Source: Thermochromatium tepidum ATCC 43061 | GTDB taxonomy: Bacteria; Pseudomonadota; Gammaproteobacteria; Chromatiales; Chromatiaceae | Direction: 5' to 3' | DNA: 64,000 nucleotides | Assembly: GCF_009664085.1 (NCBI RefSeq) | Contig: NZ_CP039268.1 | Coordinates: 1,907,501 to 1,971,500 of the forward strand | Shown here: piece by piece, positions 36,857 to 45,553 of the stretch | Position numbering within the stretch: position 1 is the stretch's first letter | Layout: every line of letters begins with the position of its first letter | Notes under the pieces: model-generated | The model's database searches: none | Seen by the model: the letters and a program-made list of their open reading frames with translations, nothing else | What the model was told of the DNA's origin: nothing | Translations under genes and position numbers: made by a program

Positions 36857-36885
36857 TTGACGAATCGAGCGCCAAGGGTGATAAT
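36857..36885 (+). promoter_or_regulatory. Promoter of tRNA-Arg(CCG)
   Basis: TTGACG (36857-36862), a 17-bp spacer and GATAAT (36880-36885) form a good sigma70 promoter right after the rep stop, ending 18 bp before the mature tRNA. It has the same -10 and almost the same -35 as the promoter of the other tRNA-Arg. Confidence 0.7.
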
Positions 36886-36903
36886 GACCACCCTTCACGA
36901 CAC

Positions 36904-36980
36904 GCGCCCGTAGCTCAGTTGGATAGAGTACAGCCCTCCGAAGGCTGGGGTCAGAGGTTCAAGTCCTCTCGGGCGCGCCA
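36904..36980 (+). tRNA. tRNA-Arg (anticodon CCG)
   Basis: A 77-nt cloverleaf with encoded CCA. Acceptor GCGCCCG/CGGGCGC; anticodon stem CAGCC/GGCTG with the loop CTCCGAA, anticodon CCG at 36938-36940 (reads CGG); T-arm AGAGG-TTCAAGT-CCTCT. The first 28 nt and the acceptor 3' strand match the ACG isoacceptor at 8902. The convergent TatD gene stops 2 bp beyond it. Confidence 0.97.
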
Positions 36981-36981
36981 A

Positions 36982-37761
36982 TCACCCCAAGCCGCTCAAG
37001 ACCGCGCGCGCATTGGCCGTGGTCTGCTCGGCCACCTCCGATGGCTCCAGATCGCGCAGACGCGCCAGCACCTCCAGCACCTCGGGCAGATATTCCGGAC
37101 TGTTGCGTCCGCCCTGATGCGAGGCGACCGTCAGGTCGGGCGCATCGGTCTCGAGCACCAGGGCCTCGAGCGGTAGCTCACTGGCCAACCGCCTGAGCTT
37201 GCGCGAGCGCTCGAAGGTCAGCATCCCACCAAAACCCAGCTTGAAACCCAACCCAAGATACTGATGCGCCTGCTGGAGACTGCCATTGAAGGCATGGGCG
37301 ATGCCGCCGGCCGGGATGGGGTGACGACGCAAGAGCGCCAGCACCTCATCGTGCGCCTTGCGCACATGGAGCAGTACAGGTAGCCCCGCGGCGCGCGCGA
37401 TCGCCAATTGGCGTTCCAGAAGCCGCCTCTGGCGCTTCGGATCCAGCCCATCGACATGATGGTCCAACCCGATCTCGCCGATCGCGATCACGTCTCGCTC
37501 AGCGACCAGGGTCTCGAGCCGCGCCAGATCGGCATCTCGATGTGAATCCAGATAGACCGGATGCAGGCCCAGTGCCGGATGCAGACTCGGTCCATCCGGC
37601 GGCGCGGAGTCACAAAGCGCCAGCAACGCCTCCCAGCCGGCGGCATCGATGGCGGGCACCACCAGGGCCTCGACCCCGGATGCACGCGCACGCGCCAACA
37701 CCGCCGCGCGATCGGCGTCGAACTCGGTCACATCGATATGGCAATGGGTGTCGATCAACAT
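36982..37761 (-). CDS. TatD-family metal-dependent hydrolase
   Basis: A 259-residue TIM-barrel DNase/hydrolase. Metal ligands are visible: IDTHCHID (HxH), AIGEIGLDHHVD (Glu), VLLHVRKAHDE (His), GIAHAFNGS (His) and ETDAPDL (Asp). The length is standard. It lies head-to-tail after the DUF2058 gene with 33 bp between. The YcfH group is usually next to holB-pilZ; here it is 23 kb away. Confidence 0.9.
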   Translation of the reverse strand: MLIDTHCHIDVTEFDADRAAVLARARASGVEALVVPAIDAAGWEALLALCDSAPPDGPSLHPALGLHPVYLDSHRDADLARLETLVAERDVIAIGEIGLDHHVDGLDPKRQRRLLERQLAIARAAGLPVLLHVRKAHDEVLALLRRHPIPAGGIAHAFNGSLQQAHQYLGLGFKLGFGGMLTFERSRKLRRLASELPLEALVLETDAPDLTVASHQGGRNSPEYLPEVLEVLARLRDLEPSEVAEQTTANARAVLSGLG

Positions 37762-37794
37762 CGCATCGGTCGTCGCTGATCGCCGGACGTTTGA

Positions 37795-38349
37795 CTACCA
37801 AATCAAATCATCAGGGACCTGATACTCGGCATAGGGATCGTCAGCAAAGGGATCGTCGGGCTTTGCCTCATCCCTGGAGCGATTGAACACCAGCACCAGC
37901 GAGGCATCGTGTGCCTGGACACGCTCGGCGATCTCGGCGGGGACCAGCTCATAGAAGTTGTCCTGACGCACGATCGCCAAGCGCCCGGCGACCAGCTTGG
38001 CATGCTGATCCTTGTTGACATAGAGCCGCTTGAGCGTGCTGCCGTCGGTGAAGTTGTAAGCCAGATCCCCGCCATCGCGCACGACGCGATGGGTGTGGAT
38101 GAGCTGCCGGATCTCGTTCTCGGCGGCGCGCCGCGCCACCTTTTCCTGATACTGACGATTGAGCTCGCGGTCGCGCGCGAGCTTCTCGGCACGCGCACGC
38201 TCGGCCGCGGCCTGGGCCGCCTGGGCCTCGGCGGTCGGTCGGCCACCGGTCTGTTTGATCTGTTTACGCCTGTCCGCGCGCGCCTGCTTGAGCTTCTGCT
38301 CATTGACCAGACCCGCTTTGAGCAGCTGCTCTTGAAGTGAGTTACCCAC
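37795..38349 (-). CDS. DUF2058 domain protein
   Basis: A 184-residue YaiL-like protein. MGNSLQEQLLKAGLVNEQKL is the family N-terminus. Then a highly charged Ala/Arg/Glu-rich coiled coil (about 35-80), and VDGGDLAYNFTDG-like RDGGDLAYNFTDGSTLKR. The C-terminus is acidic (DDPFADDPYAEYQ). GTG 38349 is chosen because the family start follows it exactly. Function is not known; members are often nucleoid- or ribosome-associated by annotation only. Confidence 0.82.
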   Translation of the reverse strand: MGNSLQEQLLKAGLVNEQKLKQARADRRKQIKQTGGRPTAEAQAAQAAAERARAEKLARDRELNRQYQEKVARRAAENEIRQLIHTHRVVRDGGDLAYNFTDGSTLKRLYVNKDQHAKLVAGRLAIVRQDNFYELVPAEIAERVQAHDASLVLVFNRSRDEAKPDDPFADDPYAEYQVPDDLIW

Positions 38350-38541
38350 GGCAAGGGATCTCCGGGATCGAACGATGGATAGAGTCGTGATCGCGAGAGG
38401 ATCTATCAGCACGTCGCTGGAGGCAAGCCCGCTCGGACGCGAAGCGCCGGTGGTTTTGCCCGAACCGAACGACGGTTACAATTCGATTCCTGGTCCAATG
38501 ACCAACGCCTTCGACTACGCCAACCAATTTGGAGTGCATCC

Positions 38542-39057
38542 ATGTCCCGTCTGCTTCTGTTGGCCGCCCTGATCGCGGCCCTGAGCCTGTCCGTCCAGGC
38601 CCTAGCCAATGAGGGTGTCGGCTTCGTCGACATGCAAAGGGTGCTGGAGGAGAGCAAGCTTGGTCAGCGCTTGCAGAAACAATTACGCGACGAGTTTGAG
38701 CCGCGTACCAAGGGCTTCGTCGACGAGGAGCGCGAGATCGCCCAGATGCAGCAGGACCTCGCCAAGGACAGGCCGCTGATGAGCAACGAGCAGATCGCCA
38801 AGAAGGAACAAGAAATCAAGACACGCATCGAGACCTATCAGAAAAAGACCCTGCCCATCCAGCAGGAACTGATGAAGGCCCAGCAAGAAAAGGGCCGCGA
38901 GATCCTAGAACCGGCGCGCGAGGCACTGAATGCAGTCGCCAAAAAGAAAAAGCTCGGCATGGTGTTCGAGCGCAATGTCGGTGGATTGCTCTATGCAGAC
39001 GAGGGGCTCGACATCACGGCCGAGGTCATTCAGCAGATGGATGCCAAGACCAAATGA
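38542..39057 (+). CDS. OmpH/Skp-family periplasmic chaperone-like protein
   Basis: A 171-residue protein. Signal peptide with cleavage after ALA (about residue 22), start of mature VGFVDMQRVLEESKLGQRLQ, a charged coiled coil (about 45-130), and the returning strand KLGMVFERNVGGLLYADEGLDIT. This is the Skp jellyfish layout. It is not beside bamA/lpxD, so it is probably an Skp-like paralogue. It follows a 190-bp gap and has its own likely promoter. Confidence 0.85.
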   Translation: MSRLLLLAALIAALSLSVQALANEGVGFVDMQRVLEESKLGQRLQKQLRDEFEPRTKGFVDEEREIAQMQQDLAKDRPLMSNEQIAKKEQEIKTRIETYQKKTLPIQQELMKAQQEKGREILEPAREALNAVAKKKKLGMVFERNVGGLLYADEGLDITAEVIQQMDAKTK

Positions 39058-39237
39058 CCGTTCATCGAACACTTCCGTGACCAGACTGTTTCGGCGGGGC
39101 GCCGCTGGGCTATACTCCAGACGCCTTGGGCGTCCCGCCTCGCCCGAGGTCCGGATCGGCTCCGAGGTGGGTCTCGGAGTCACTCCCCTAACGCGCGCGG
39201 ATGAACCGCGCCGGACCGACTCAAAGGAGCGGACTCC

Positions 39238-39474
39238 ATGCTTGGTGAATCACACGATCTGCTTCATGAATTCCCCGATCTCGAGCAGAAGATCGCCGCG
39301 CTGCGCGTCGATAACCCCGAATTCGCACGGATCATGGACGAATACGACAGCCTCGATGCGCGCGTGCGCCAGATTGAGGAACTGGGTACTCCGGTGGCCG
39401 ACGAGACCATCGAGGATCTCAAGAAACAGCGCCTTTATCTCAAGGACAGGCTCTATGAGATGATTCGGAGATGA
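39238..39474 (+). CDS. YdcH family protein (DUF465)
   Basis: A 78-residue helical-hairpin protein. HDLLHEFPDLEQKIAALR, NPEFARIMDEYDSLD and KKQRLYLKDRLYEMI are characteristic of YdcH/DUF465. Function is not known. RBS AAAGGAG sits about 10 bp before the ATG. It is 21 bp upstream of the MBL hydrolase gene, so likely co-transcribed. Confidence 0.9.
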   Translation: MLGESHDLLHEFPDLEQKIAALRVDNPEFARIMDEYDSLDARVRQIEELGTPVADETIEDLKKQRLYLKDRLYEMIRR

Positions 39475-39495
39475 TTCGGGCCTAACGGGACGACC

Positions 39496-40140
39496 TTGGA
39501 GTTCCAGATCCTACCTGTCACCGCCTTGCAGCAGAACTGCACCCTGTTGTGGTGCGCACGCACGCGCCGGGCGGTCATCGTCGATCCGGGCGGAGAACCG
39601 GATCGCATCGAGGCGCGGCTGAACCAGCTCGCGCTGGAACCCGAGCGCATTCTGCTGACCCATGGTCATCTGGATCATGTCGGGGCTGCTGTCGAGCTGG
39701 CCAAGCGGTTGGCGATTCCGATCATGGGGCCGCATCCAGACGATGCCTTTCTGCTCAAGTCACTGGCCGAGCAGTGCCGGATGTTCGGTTTTCCGAGGAT
39801 CGACGCCTTCGAGCCGGATCTTTGGCTCCAGCCAGGGGAGCGGATCGCGGTCGGCGAGGAGAGCCTGGAGGTCATCCATTGCCCCGGACACACACCCGGA
39901 CACATCGTCTTGTATGATCCGCGGTCGCAGCTGGCCCAGGTCGGCGACGTACTCTTTCGCGGCTCGATCGGACGCACCGACTTTCCGCGCGGCAATCATC
40001 TTCAGCTCCTTGACTCGATCCGACAAAGGCTGTTTCCGCTCGGCGATGCGGTGCGCTTCATCCCCGGTCATGGCCCCATGTCGACCTTTGGTGAGGAGCG
40101 ACGCAGCAACCCCTTCGTCGGCGACCGCAACCCGGGCTAG
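39496..40140 (+). CDS. Hydroxyacylglutathione hydrolase, GloC/YcbL type
   Basis: A 214-residue metallo-beta-lactamase-fold enzyme, close in pattern to E. coli YcbL (GloC), a type II glyoxalase. It has FQILPVTALQQNCTLLWC, LLTHGHLDHVGAA (metal site HxHxDH), HCPGHTPGHIVLY, VGDVLFRGSIGRTDFPRG and FIPGHGPMSTFGEER. The start is TTG at 39496; family members begin at exactly this point and no upstream ATG is in frame. Confidence 0.9.
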   Translation: MEFQILPVTALQQNCTLLWCARTRRAVIVDPGGEPDRIEARLNQLALEPERILLTHGHLDHVGAAVELAKRLAIPIMGPHPDDAFLLKSLAEQCRMFGFPRIDAFEPDLWLQPGERIAVGEESLEVIHCPGHTPGHIVLYDPRSQLAQVGDVLFRGSIGRTDFPRGNHLQLLDSIRQRLFPLGDAVRFIPGHGPMSTFGEERRSNPFVGDRNPG

Positions 40141-40261
40141 ACCGCGTGGATCCATCCGGATGGATCCCAGACGCAATACCATGCCCGGCCGATCGGACTT
40201 GGCTTGGGAAATGCTGAAAACATCCATCTATGGATCTTTTCAGCTCGCCTTGTCCCGGGAC

Positions 40262-40293
40262 GGGCTTAAAGCGAATCCAGGGCCTTTAAGCCC
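40262..40293. repeat. Inverted repeat after the GloC gene
   Basis: GGGCTTAAA (40262-40270) and TTTAAGCCC (40285-40293) are perfect 9-bp arms around a 14-nt loop. A second GC hairpin (GGGGCATCCTGCCCC) follows near 40309. There is no T-run, so it is not a clear terminator. Confidence 0.4.
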
Positions 40294-40381
40294 TGGTTCG
40301 CGCCGGGGCATCCTGCCCCAGACGGGGGGCGCCGCTTGAATCGGTGCTCCCCTTGGGCACGAATTCTCGGAGCAGAATCCC

Positions 40382-42955
40382 ATGCTATTTCAGCGATGGC
40401 TCAAACGGCACCCGGCGAACGCCGACCAGACCCCCGACACCTCCAGGGCGGCACCCGCCCCCCCGCCCCCCCAGCCTCGTCTCCCTGAGACCCTACCCGA
40501 GAGGGCGCGTCTGCACCCGGATCCGGCTCAGCGTCTCGCGGCCATCGAACAGCTCGATGATCCTTCCGTGCTCGTCGAGTGTGCCATCCACGACACCCTG
40601 GCCGCCCATCGCGCCCGCGCGCTCGAACGGATCGACGACAAGGCCGCGCTCGAAGAGGTCGTGCGGCGCATCGGCAAGAAGGACAAGCGCGTCTATCGCA
40701 TGGCGCGCGAGAAGCTGCGTCGGATCGCCGAGCGCGAGCAACGTCCGCAGGTCCTACGCGAGCGTTGCGAGGAGCTCTGCGCCCAGGTCGAGCGTCTCGG
40801 TCGGCTCGGTCAGTGGAGCCAGGACCGCGCCCTGCTCGAACACCTTGAACGCCAATGGGGCGCGCTCCAGGACGAGGCCGAGCCGCACTACCGGGACCGT
40901 TTCGAGCGCGAACGGGCGCGTTTCCTCGACGCCTATGCTGCCCATCTCCAGGAACAGGCCCGGCGCCAGGCCGCGACCGAGGCGCGCGCCGTCGTCCGTG
41001 CCGAGCCCCAACCGACCGAATCCAGCCGGCCCGAGACGGGTTCGAGCCCCCAAGCGCACGCGCCCGCCCCCGGCCTGATCGAGTCGCCCAAGGCCGAACC
41101 GCTTGCGCGTCCGGACGACCCGCGCGCACTCGAACGTTTAGAGAAGACCTGCGCCAAGCTCGCGGAGATGCTCAGGGCCTCCAAGCCGCTCGACCACAAA
41201 CAGGCACGCCGGCTGCTCGACCAGGGATACGCCCTGGCCACGCACTGGTCCACCTCCGAGCCGGCGCGCGCCTTCCAGTCGCTCGCCGAGCGGCTGGAGG
41301 CGCGTCTGCGCGCCCAGCACAAACACGCCGAGCAGCGTCTGCGTCAATTCCCCGAACGGCTCGCCGAGCTGGAGGCCCATCTGGACGCGGGCGAGCTCAA
41401 ACAGGCCGAACCCCTGCATCAGAGCCTGCTGTCGGCGCTTGAGCTCATCCAGTCGAGCGGCATCGACCCCCGTCAGGCCGCCGATTTCAACCGCCGTCTG
41501 CGCGCCCTGGCGCCGCGTCTGCGCGAACTCCAGCACTGGCGCCGTTGGGGTGCCGACCAACACCGCGAGATGCTCTGCACCGAGATGGAGGCGCTGCTCG
41601 CTTCCGAGGACCTGGAACCCGCCACCCTCGCCGAGCGGCTGCACGCACTCCAGATGGACTGGAAGCGGCTCGACCAGATCGGCTCTCCGACCAATCAGGC
41701 CCTCTGGGAGCGCTTCCATGCCGCCTCCGAGCGCGTCTATGCGCGCTGTCGGCCCTTCATGGAGGCCCAGGCGGCTGAACGCGAACACAACCGCCTGGCC
41801 CGCGAACGGCTGTGCGAACAGCTTGAGTCTTTTCTCACCCAGGTCGATTGGGACCAGGTGGATTGGAAGCAGGTGCTCAAGACCGAGCGCGAGCTGCGTC
41901 AGGACTGGGCGGCCATAGGTCCGACCGAGGGGCGGGTGCGCAAGGCCCTCGAACGCCGCTTCCATCAGTCGCTGCGCATCCTCGATCGCCATCTGGATGC
42001 CGAGCGCGCGCGCAATCAGGCACTCAAACGCGACCTGATCGCGCGCGTCCAGGCCCTGGTCGATCTGCCTGACCTGGATGCCGCGATCGAACAGACCAAG
42101 GCACTGCAACGCGAATGGCACACCACGGTCCCGGCACGTCAGAAGGAAGAAAACCGGCTCTGGTGTGAATTCAGGTCCGCCTGTGACGCCGTCTTCGCGC
42201 GGCGCACCTTACGCCAACGGGCCCAGGCCCAGGAGCTGGCCGAGCATCTGGCGCTGCGCGAGGCACTCTGCGAGGAGGCCGAGCGTCTGGCCGCAGAGGA
42301 GCAAGATCCGAAACGACTGGCCGCCGCCCAGCGCGATCTGAGCGCGCGTTGGCGCGAGGCCGAGTCACTGCCGGTACCCCGTCAGGCTGCGGCCCAGAGC
42401 GCGCGCCGCTGGCAGGCGTGTCGCGAGGCCCTGGAGCGACGGCGCCAGGCCATCGAGCGCCGCCAACGGCTGGACGCACTCGCACGTCTGGAGCATCAGG
42501 CGGCGTTCTGCGAGCGTCTGGAGCTGGCGCTGATCGAGGGACGGACCGAGGGACTCGACCCCGAGGCGCTGCACCGTGAATGGGCCGAACTGCCCGCCCA
42601 GGAGGACCCTGGCCTGCAGCGCGCGATTGCGGCGCGCTTCGAGCGGGCCCTGAAGGCGATCGGGGATGCGACCGAACGCGATGCCCTGCGCCAGGCGTTT
42701 GCGGACAATGGGCCGCGCCGCGCCCAGCTCTGTCTCCAACTCGAGATCGCCGCCGGGATCGAGACCCCGCCCGAGTTTGCCAAACAACGCCTGGAGCTTC
42801 AGGTCGCGCGTCTGGCCGAGCGTCTGAGCGAGGGCGAGGAGGATTCTCTCCAGGGCGGTCTGCGGCTGCTCGACGATTGGTATCTGCTGGGTCCGGCACC
42901 GCGCGATCCGGCGCTCGAGCGGCGTTTTGAGCGCATCAGGGCGGCGCTGGTCTGA
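40382..42955 (+). CDS. DUF349 domain protein
   Basis: An 857-residue, Arg/Glu/Leu-rich, almost wholly helical protein. A proline-rich patch (about 20-40) is followed by HEAT-like helices (AAIEQLDDPSVLVECAI). Repeated DUF349 units follow, each with a W-x(4-6)-G or W-Q/W-A pattern (HWRRWGADQHREML, QDWAAIGPTEGRVRKALERR, REWHTTVPARQKEENRLW). The family is widespread in gammaproteobacteria with no assigned biochemical role. The stop at 42955 is 46 bp before the direct repeat that borders the defence-like debris. Confidence 0.85.
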   Translation: MLFQRWLKRHPANADQTPDTSRAAPAPPPPQPRLPETLPERARLHPDPAQRLAAIEQLDDPSVLVECAIHDTLAAHRARALERIDDKAALEEVVRRIGKKDKRVYRMAREKLRRIAEREQRPQVLRERCEELCAQVERLGRLGQWSQDRALLEHLERQWGALQDEAEPHYRDRFERERARFLDAYAAHLQEQARRQAATEARAVVRAEPQPTESSRPETGSSPQAHAPAPGLIESPKAEPLARPDDPRALERLEKTCAKLAEMLRASKPLDHKQARRLLDQGYALATHWSTSEPARAFQSLAERLEARLRAQHKHAEQRLRQFPERLAELEAHLDAGELKQAEPLHQSLLSALELIQSSGIDPRQAADFNRRLRALAPRLRELQHWRRWGADQHREMLCTEMEALLASEDLEPATLAERLHALQMDWKRLDQIGSPTNQALWERFHAASERVYARCRPFMEAQAAEREHNRLARERLCEQLESFLTQVDWDQVDWKQVLKTERELRQDWAAIGPTEGRVRKALERRFHQSLRILDRHLDAERARNQALKRDLIARVQALVDLPDLDAAIEQTKALQREWHTTVPARQKEENRLWCEFRSACDAVFARRTLRQRAQAQELAEHLALREALCEEAERLAAEEQDPKRLAAAQRDLSARWREAESLPVPRQAAAQSARRWQACREALERRRQAIERRQRLDALARLEHQAAFCERLELALIEGRTEGLDPEALHREWAELPAQEDPGLQRAIAARFERALKAIGDATERDALRQAFADNGPRRAQLCLQLEIAAGIETPPEFAKQRLELQVARLAERLSEGEEDSLQGGLRLLDDWYLLGPAPRDPALERRFERIRAALV

Positions 42956-43000
42956 GGCCCCCAGAACAACCCTGGCCAGGGCCAGGGTTAGGCTCCATCC

Positions 43001-43043
43001 CTTCACCTGCCGCCGACGAGATGTACGGTAAAACCCAGTGCGC
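43001..43043. repeat. Direct repeat, left copy (43 bp)
   Basis: This 43-bp stretch is repeated at 45511-45553 with two mismatches (positions 21 and 24 of the repeat). The right copy is the natural 3' end of the CxC gene, encoding ALGFTVHLVGGR and stop on the minus strand. The left copy keeps that C-terminal coding pattern but is fused to NurA-like sequence instead. The few bases before the repeat (TCCAT) are also similar. Confidence 0.85.
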
Positions 43044-43395
43044 CGCGCTGCGCAACAGACCGTCGCAGACGATCAAGGTGTCGGCGCCAAAGTCCTTTTT
43101 GAGGATGGCAAACAAGATCGCCCACTCGACCAGCTCCCGATAGACCTGCACCCAGCCCGGCGAAACCGGCTTGCCCTTGTCGGTTGGCCGAATCATGTGG
43201 GAGGGCGCCGGCAGGCTGTCTACACCCAAAAAGGCCATCATCTCGCCCAGAGCCGTCCGAGGTGTTCCATCGGGTTCGAATTGGCGCTTATCGAGCTTGT
43301 CGATGGGCGTCGTCGGCGAGATTGCCTCCAGGCAGTACTCGTTGTTGCTGCTGTCTACCACCCGGAACAGTTGGATAAGGGTCCTGGCGGACATC
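43044..43395 (-). pseudogene. NurA-domain nuclease fragment
   Basis: The minus strand encodes an open piece of about 117 residues: RTLIQLFRVVDSSNNEYCLE, PTDKGKPVSPGWVQVYREL, VEWAILFAILKKDFGADTLI and VCDGLLRS. This resembles the middle to C-terminal region of NurA-domain proteins, nucleases that pair with HerA ATPases and occur in defence islands. It is cut at the right where the BrxF-like start begins, and at the left by fusion to the 43-bp repeat. No start codon or nuclease N-terminus is present. Similarity is from memory of family motifs. Confidence 0.5.
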
Positions 43396-43500
43396 ATGGC
43401 GAAAATGGCTGAAGGGCAGCCGGAAATGCTCACTCGACTGGACCGTCTGGTCGACGAGATCGCGGCCCTGCACAGCAAGCTGATCCTGCTTGGGAGAACC
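43396..43500 (+). pseudogene. BrxF-like ATPase, N-terminal fragment
   Basis: From ATG 43396 the plus strand reads MAKMAEGQPEMLTRLDRLVD, EIAALHSKLILL. It then changes abruptly where a Walker A (GxxxxGKT) would be expected, and hits a stop in another frame. The helix-then-LILL layout resembles the small P-loop protein BrxF of type 3 BREX. Only about 33 codons remain, so the call is weak. It is joined directly to the next fragment. Confidence 0.4.
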
Positions 43501-44156
43501 AGGGTGTCAGCTACCGCGACATCGTCAACGTGACCGCTGGTCTGGCCCTCGGCGCCCACTTCGCGGATCTGGCGCCGGACTTGCGCCGCGACCCGCGCAT
43601 GGCGACCCTGCGGGCGCTCGCCGGCATCTCGCTCATGCCCACCGGGCAGCCGACCACCTTCGAGGACAAGCTGGACAAGCTCAAGATCTGCGCGTCCCTG
43701 GTCGAATCCGAGCTGGCCGCCAACCCGGTTTGCCCGCACTGCGGCTTCCGCCCCGCCAACGAGCAGGGCGAGCTGCTACCGGCGGCCAACGTGCTCAAGA
43801 CGCTGGACGACGAGCTCGATCGCCTGCTCGATGGATGGCGGCAAACCCTGCTGGACAACCTCGACGATCCGATCATCCAGGCCAACTTCGAGCTGCTGAA
43901 GGCCGCACAGCGAGATCTGATCAGGGGCTTCCTTGCCTCGAAGTCCTTGCCAGACCCGGTCACGCCCGAGTTCGTCGCGGCCGTGCAGGAGCCGGCAACC
44001 CGTTGGTGTGCCTACATCCCGGACGGTGACGATCGCTCAAGCCCCTGCCAGATGCGCCTTGCCAACTGTCGCCAACTGGCCTTCCCGTGCTGCCTGTATC
44101 CAGTTCCTGGCAGCTCTTCGGCATCGAGCACCTACCAGCGGCCAAAACGGAATTGA
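43490..44156 (+). pseudogene. C-terminal fragment of a large defence-type ATPase (DUF6079/BrxC-like)
   Basis: The frame begins mid-protein (ENQGVSYRDIVNVTAGLALG) and continues through LRALAGISLMPTGQPTTFED, KICASLVESELAANPVCPHC and CGFRPANEQGELL to TPEFVAAVQE. It then diverges near 44000 into cysteine-rich residues that look noncoding. The CPHCGF half-ribbon and the helical layout recall the C-terminus of the large DUF6079/BrxC/PglY ATPases of BREX-like systems. No start codon, Walker motifs or natural C-terminus remain. Confidence 0.45.
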
Positions 44157-44396
44157 CAGAAGGAACGATACACAACTTCGCCTTTCATCCGACTCTTATC
44201 GCGCCACCTGTTGGGACGACGGGATGTTTGATGCAATCGCCCTGAGGTCTGCCCCTCGAGGGGAGAGACGCGAGCTGTGAATCGCCGCAGTGTCGGATGG
44301 ACGCAGCGCAGGGCGATGGCAGCGCCGGGCGGCGGGAGCAGAGGGGGCAATGATGGCTGTGAATCGGCCCCAGCGGCCTTCCGGTCGGCGAGCGGA

Positions 44397-45509
44397 TCAG
44401 AAGAGTTTCAGTTGTGCTATGGACGATGCTTGCATTGCAGGTGGCTGGAACAACTCGCAGCGTAACGCCGGCCAGTCTTGGTCGAGCCCCAAGCGCCGGC
44501 AGGCGAGGCGGAAACGCTGCGCGAGCAGGTCAGCAAGCGGCCCTTCACCGCGCATGCGCCGGCCGAAACGGGCATCGTTCAGCGCTCCGCCGCGCATCTG
44601 GGTGATCAGGCTGAGCACACGGGCGGCACGCCCTGGGTAGTGAGTGTGCAGCCATTGCTGGAACAGACCGGCCACCTCACCCGGCAGGCGCACAAGCTGC
44701 CAGTCGGCCCGACACGCGCCCACCTTGCGCGCGGCAGCGAGCAGCGTCTCCAGTTCGTCGTCGTTGAGGCCGGGAATGATCGGGGCGACCATGACGCCGA
44801 CCGGCACGCCGGCCTCGCTCAAGCGGCGCATGGCGGCAAGCCGGCGCTGTGGCGCACTGGCGCGCGGTTCGAGCCGGCGCGCCAGTGTGCCGTCGAGCGT
44901 GGTGAGCGAGAGGCTGACGTGCACCAGCCCGTCGCGCGCCAGATCGGTCAGAAGATCGATATCGCGTTCGATGAGCGCCGATTTGGTGACGATCCCGACC
45001 GGATGCCGGCATTCGGCCAGCACTTCCAGCAGCGCGCGCGTCAGGCCGAGCTGGCGCTCGATGGGTTGCCAGCCATCGGTGTTGCCGCAGAGCGCCAGCG
45101 GCTGACAGCGATAGCTGGGGCGGGCGAGCTCACGGCGCAACAGCTCCGCCGCCGCCGGTTTGGCGATGAGTCGCGTTTCGAAATCGAGACCGGGTGAGTC
45201 GCCGAGATAGGCATGCGAGGGTCGGGCATAGCAGTAGATACAACCATGTTCGCAGCCGCGATAGGGATTGGCCGACTGCGCAAAAGGCACGTCCGGCGAA
45301 TCGTTGCCGCTGATGATCGTGCGGGCAGTCTCGAAAGTCAGTTCGGTCGGCACGGTGTCGACAGCGGCTTCGGCGTGTCGCCAGCCGTCATCGACGGCCT
45401 GCCGCTGCCAGGCCTCGAAGCGACCGCTGGCGTTGCTGAGTGCGCCCCGACCACGTTGCCGTGCGCCCGCCGGCGGAGCGGTTGGACCTTCGTCGAGGGT
45501 CCGGTCCAT
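44397..45509 (-). CDS. PA0069-family radical SAM protein
   Basis: A 370-residue enzyme with a radical SAM cluster motif in NPYRGCEHGCIYCYARPSHA (CxxxCxxC). Other landmarks are ISGNDSPDVPFAQSANPY, LCGNTDGWQPIERQLGLTRA, the VGIVTKSALIERDIDLL strand and VMVAPIIPGLND. This is the PA0069/SplB-like group of proteins; the reaction is unknown. Its ATG is 3 bp after the stop of the CxC gene, so it is probably the last gene of that operon. The left-hand 43-bp repeat lies about 1.4 kb beyond its 3' end. Confidence 0.85.
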   Translation of the reverse strand: MDRTLDEGPTAPPAGARQRGRGALSNASGRFEAWQRQAVDDGWRHAEAAVDTVPTELTFETARTIISGNDSPDVPFAQSANPYRGCEHGCIYCYARPSHAYLGDSPGLDFETRLIAKPAAAELLRRELARPSYRCQPLALCGNTDGWQPIERQLGLTRALLEVLAECRHPVGIVTKSALIERDIDLLTDLARDGLVHVSLSLTTLDGTLARRLEPRASAPQRRLAAMRRLSEAGVPVGVMVAPIIPGLNDDELETLLAAARKVGACRADWQLVRLPGEVAGLFQQWLHTHYPGRAARVLSLITQMRGGALNDARFGRRMRGEGPLADLLAQRFRLACRRLGLDQDWPALRCELFQPPAMQASSIAQLKLF

Positions 45510-45510
45510 G

Positions 45511-45553
45511 CTTCACCTGCCGCCGACGAGGTGCACGGTAAAACCCAGTGCGC
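45511..45553. repeat. Direct repeat, right copy (43 bp)
   Basis: Second copy of the repeat at 43001-43043 (41 of 43 identical). Here it is the last 13 codons and stop of the CxC gene. The repeat ends 2 bp short of the radical SAM start codon. Confidence 0.85.

Noticed and set aside
42936-43739. 267-codon minus-strand open frame as one intact gene
   Set aside because: The first third is antisense to the plus-strand fragments and the end is the 43-bp repeat read in another frame; only the middle is NurA-like.
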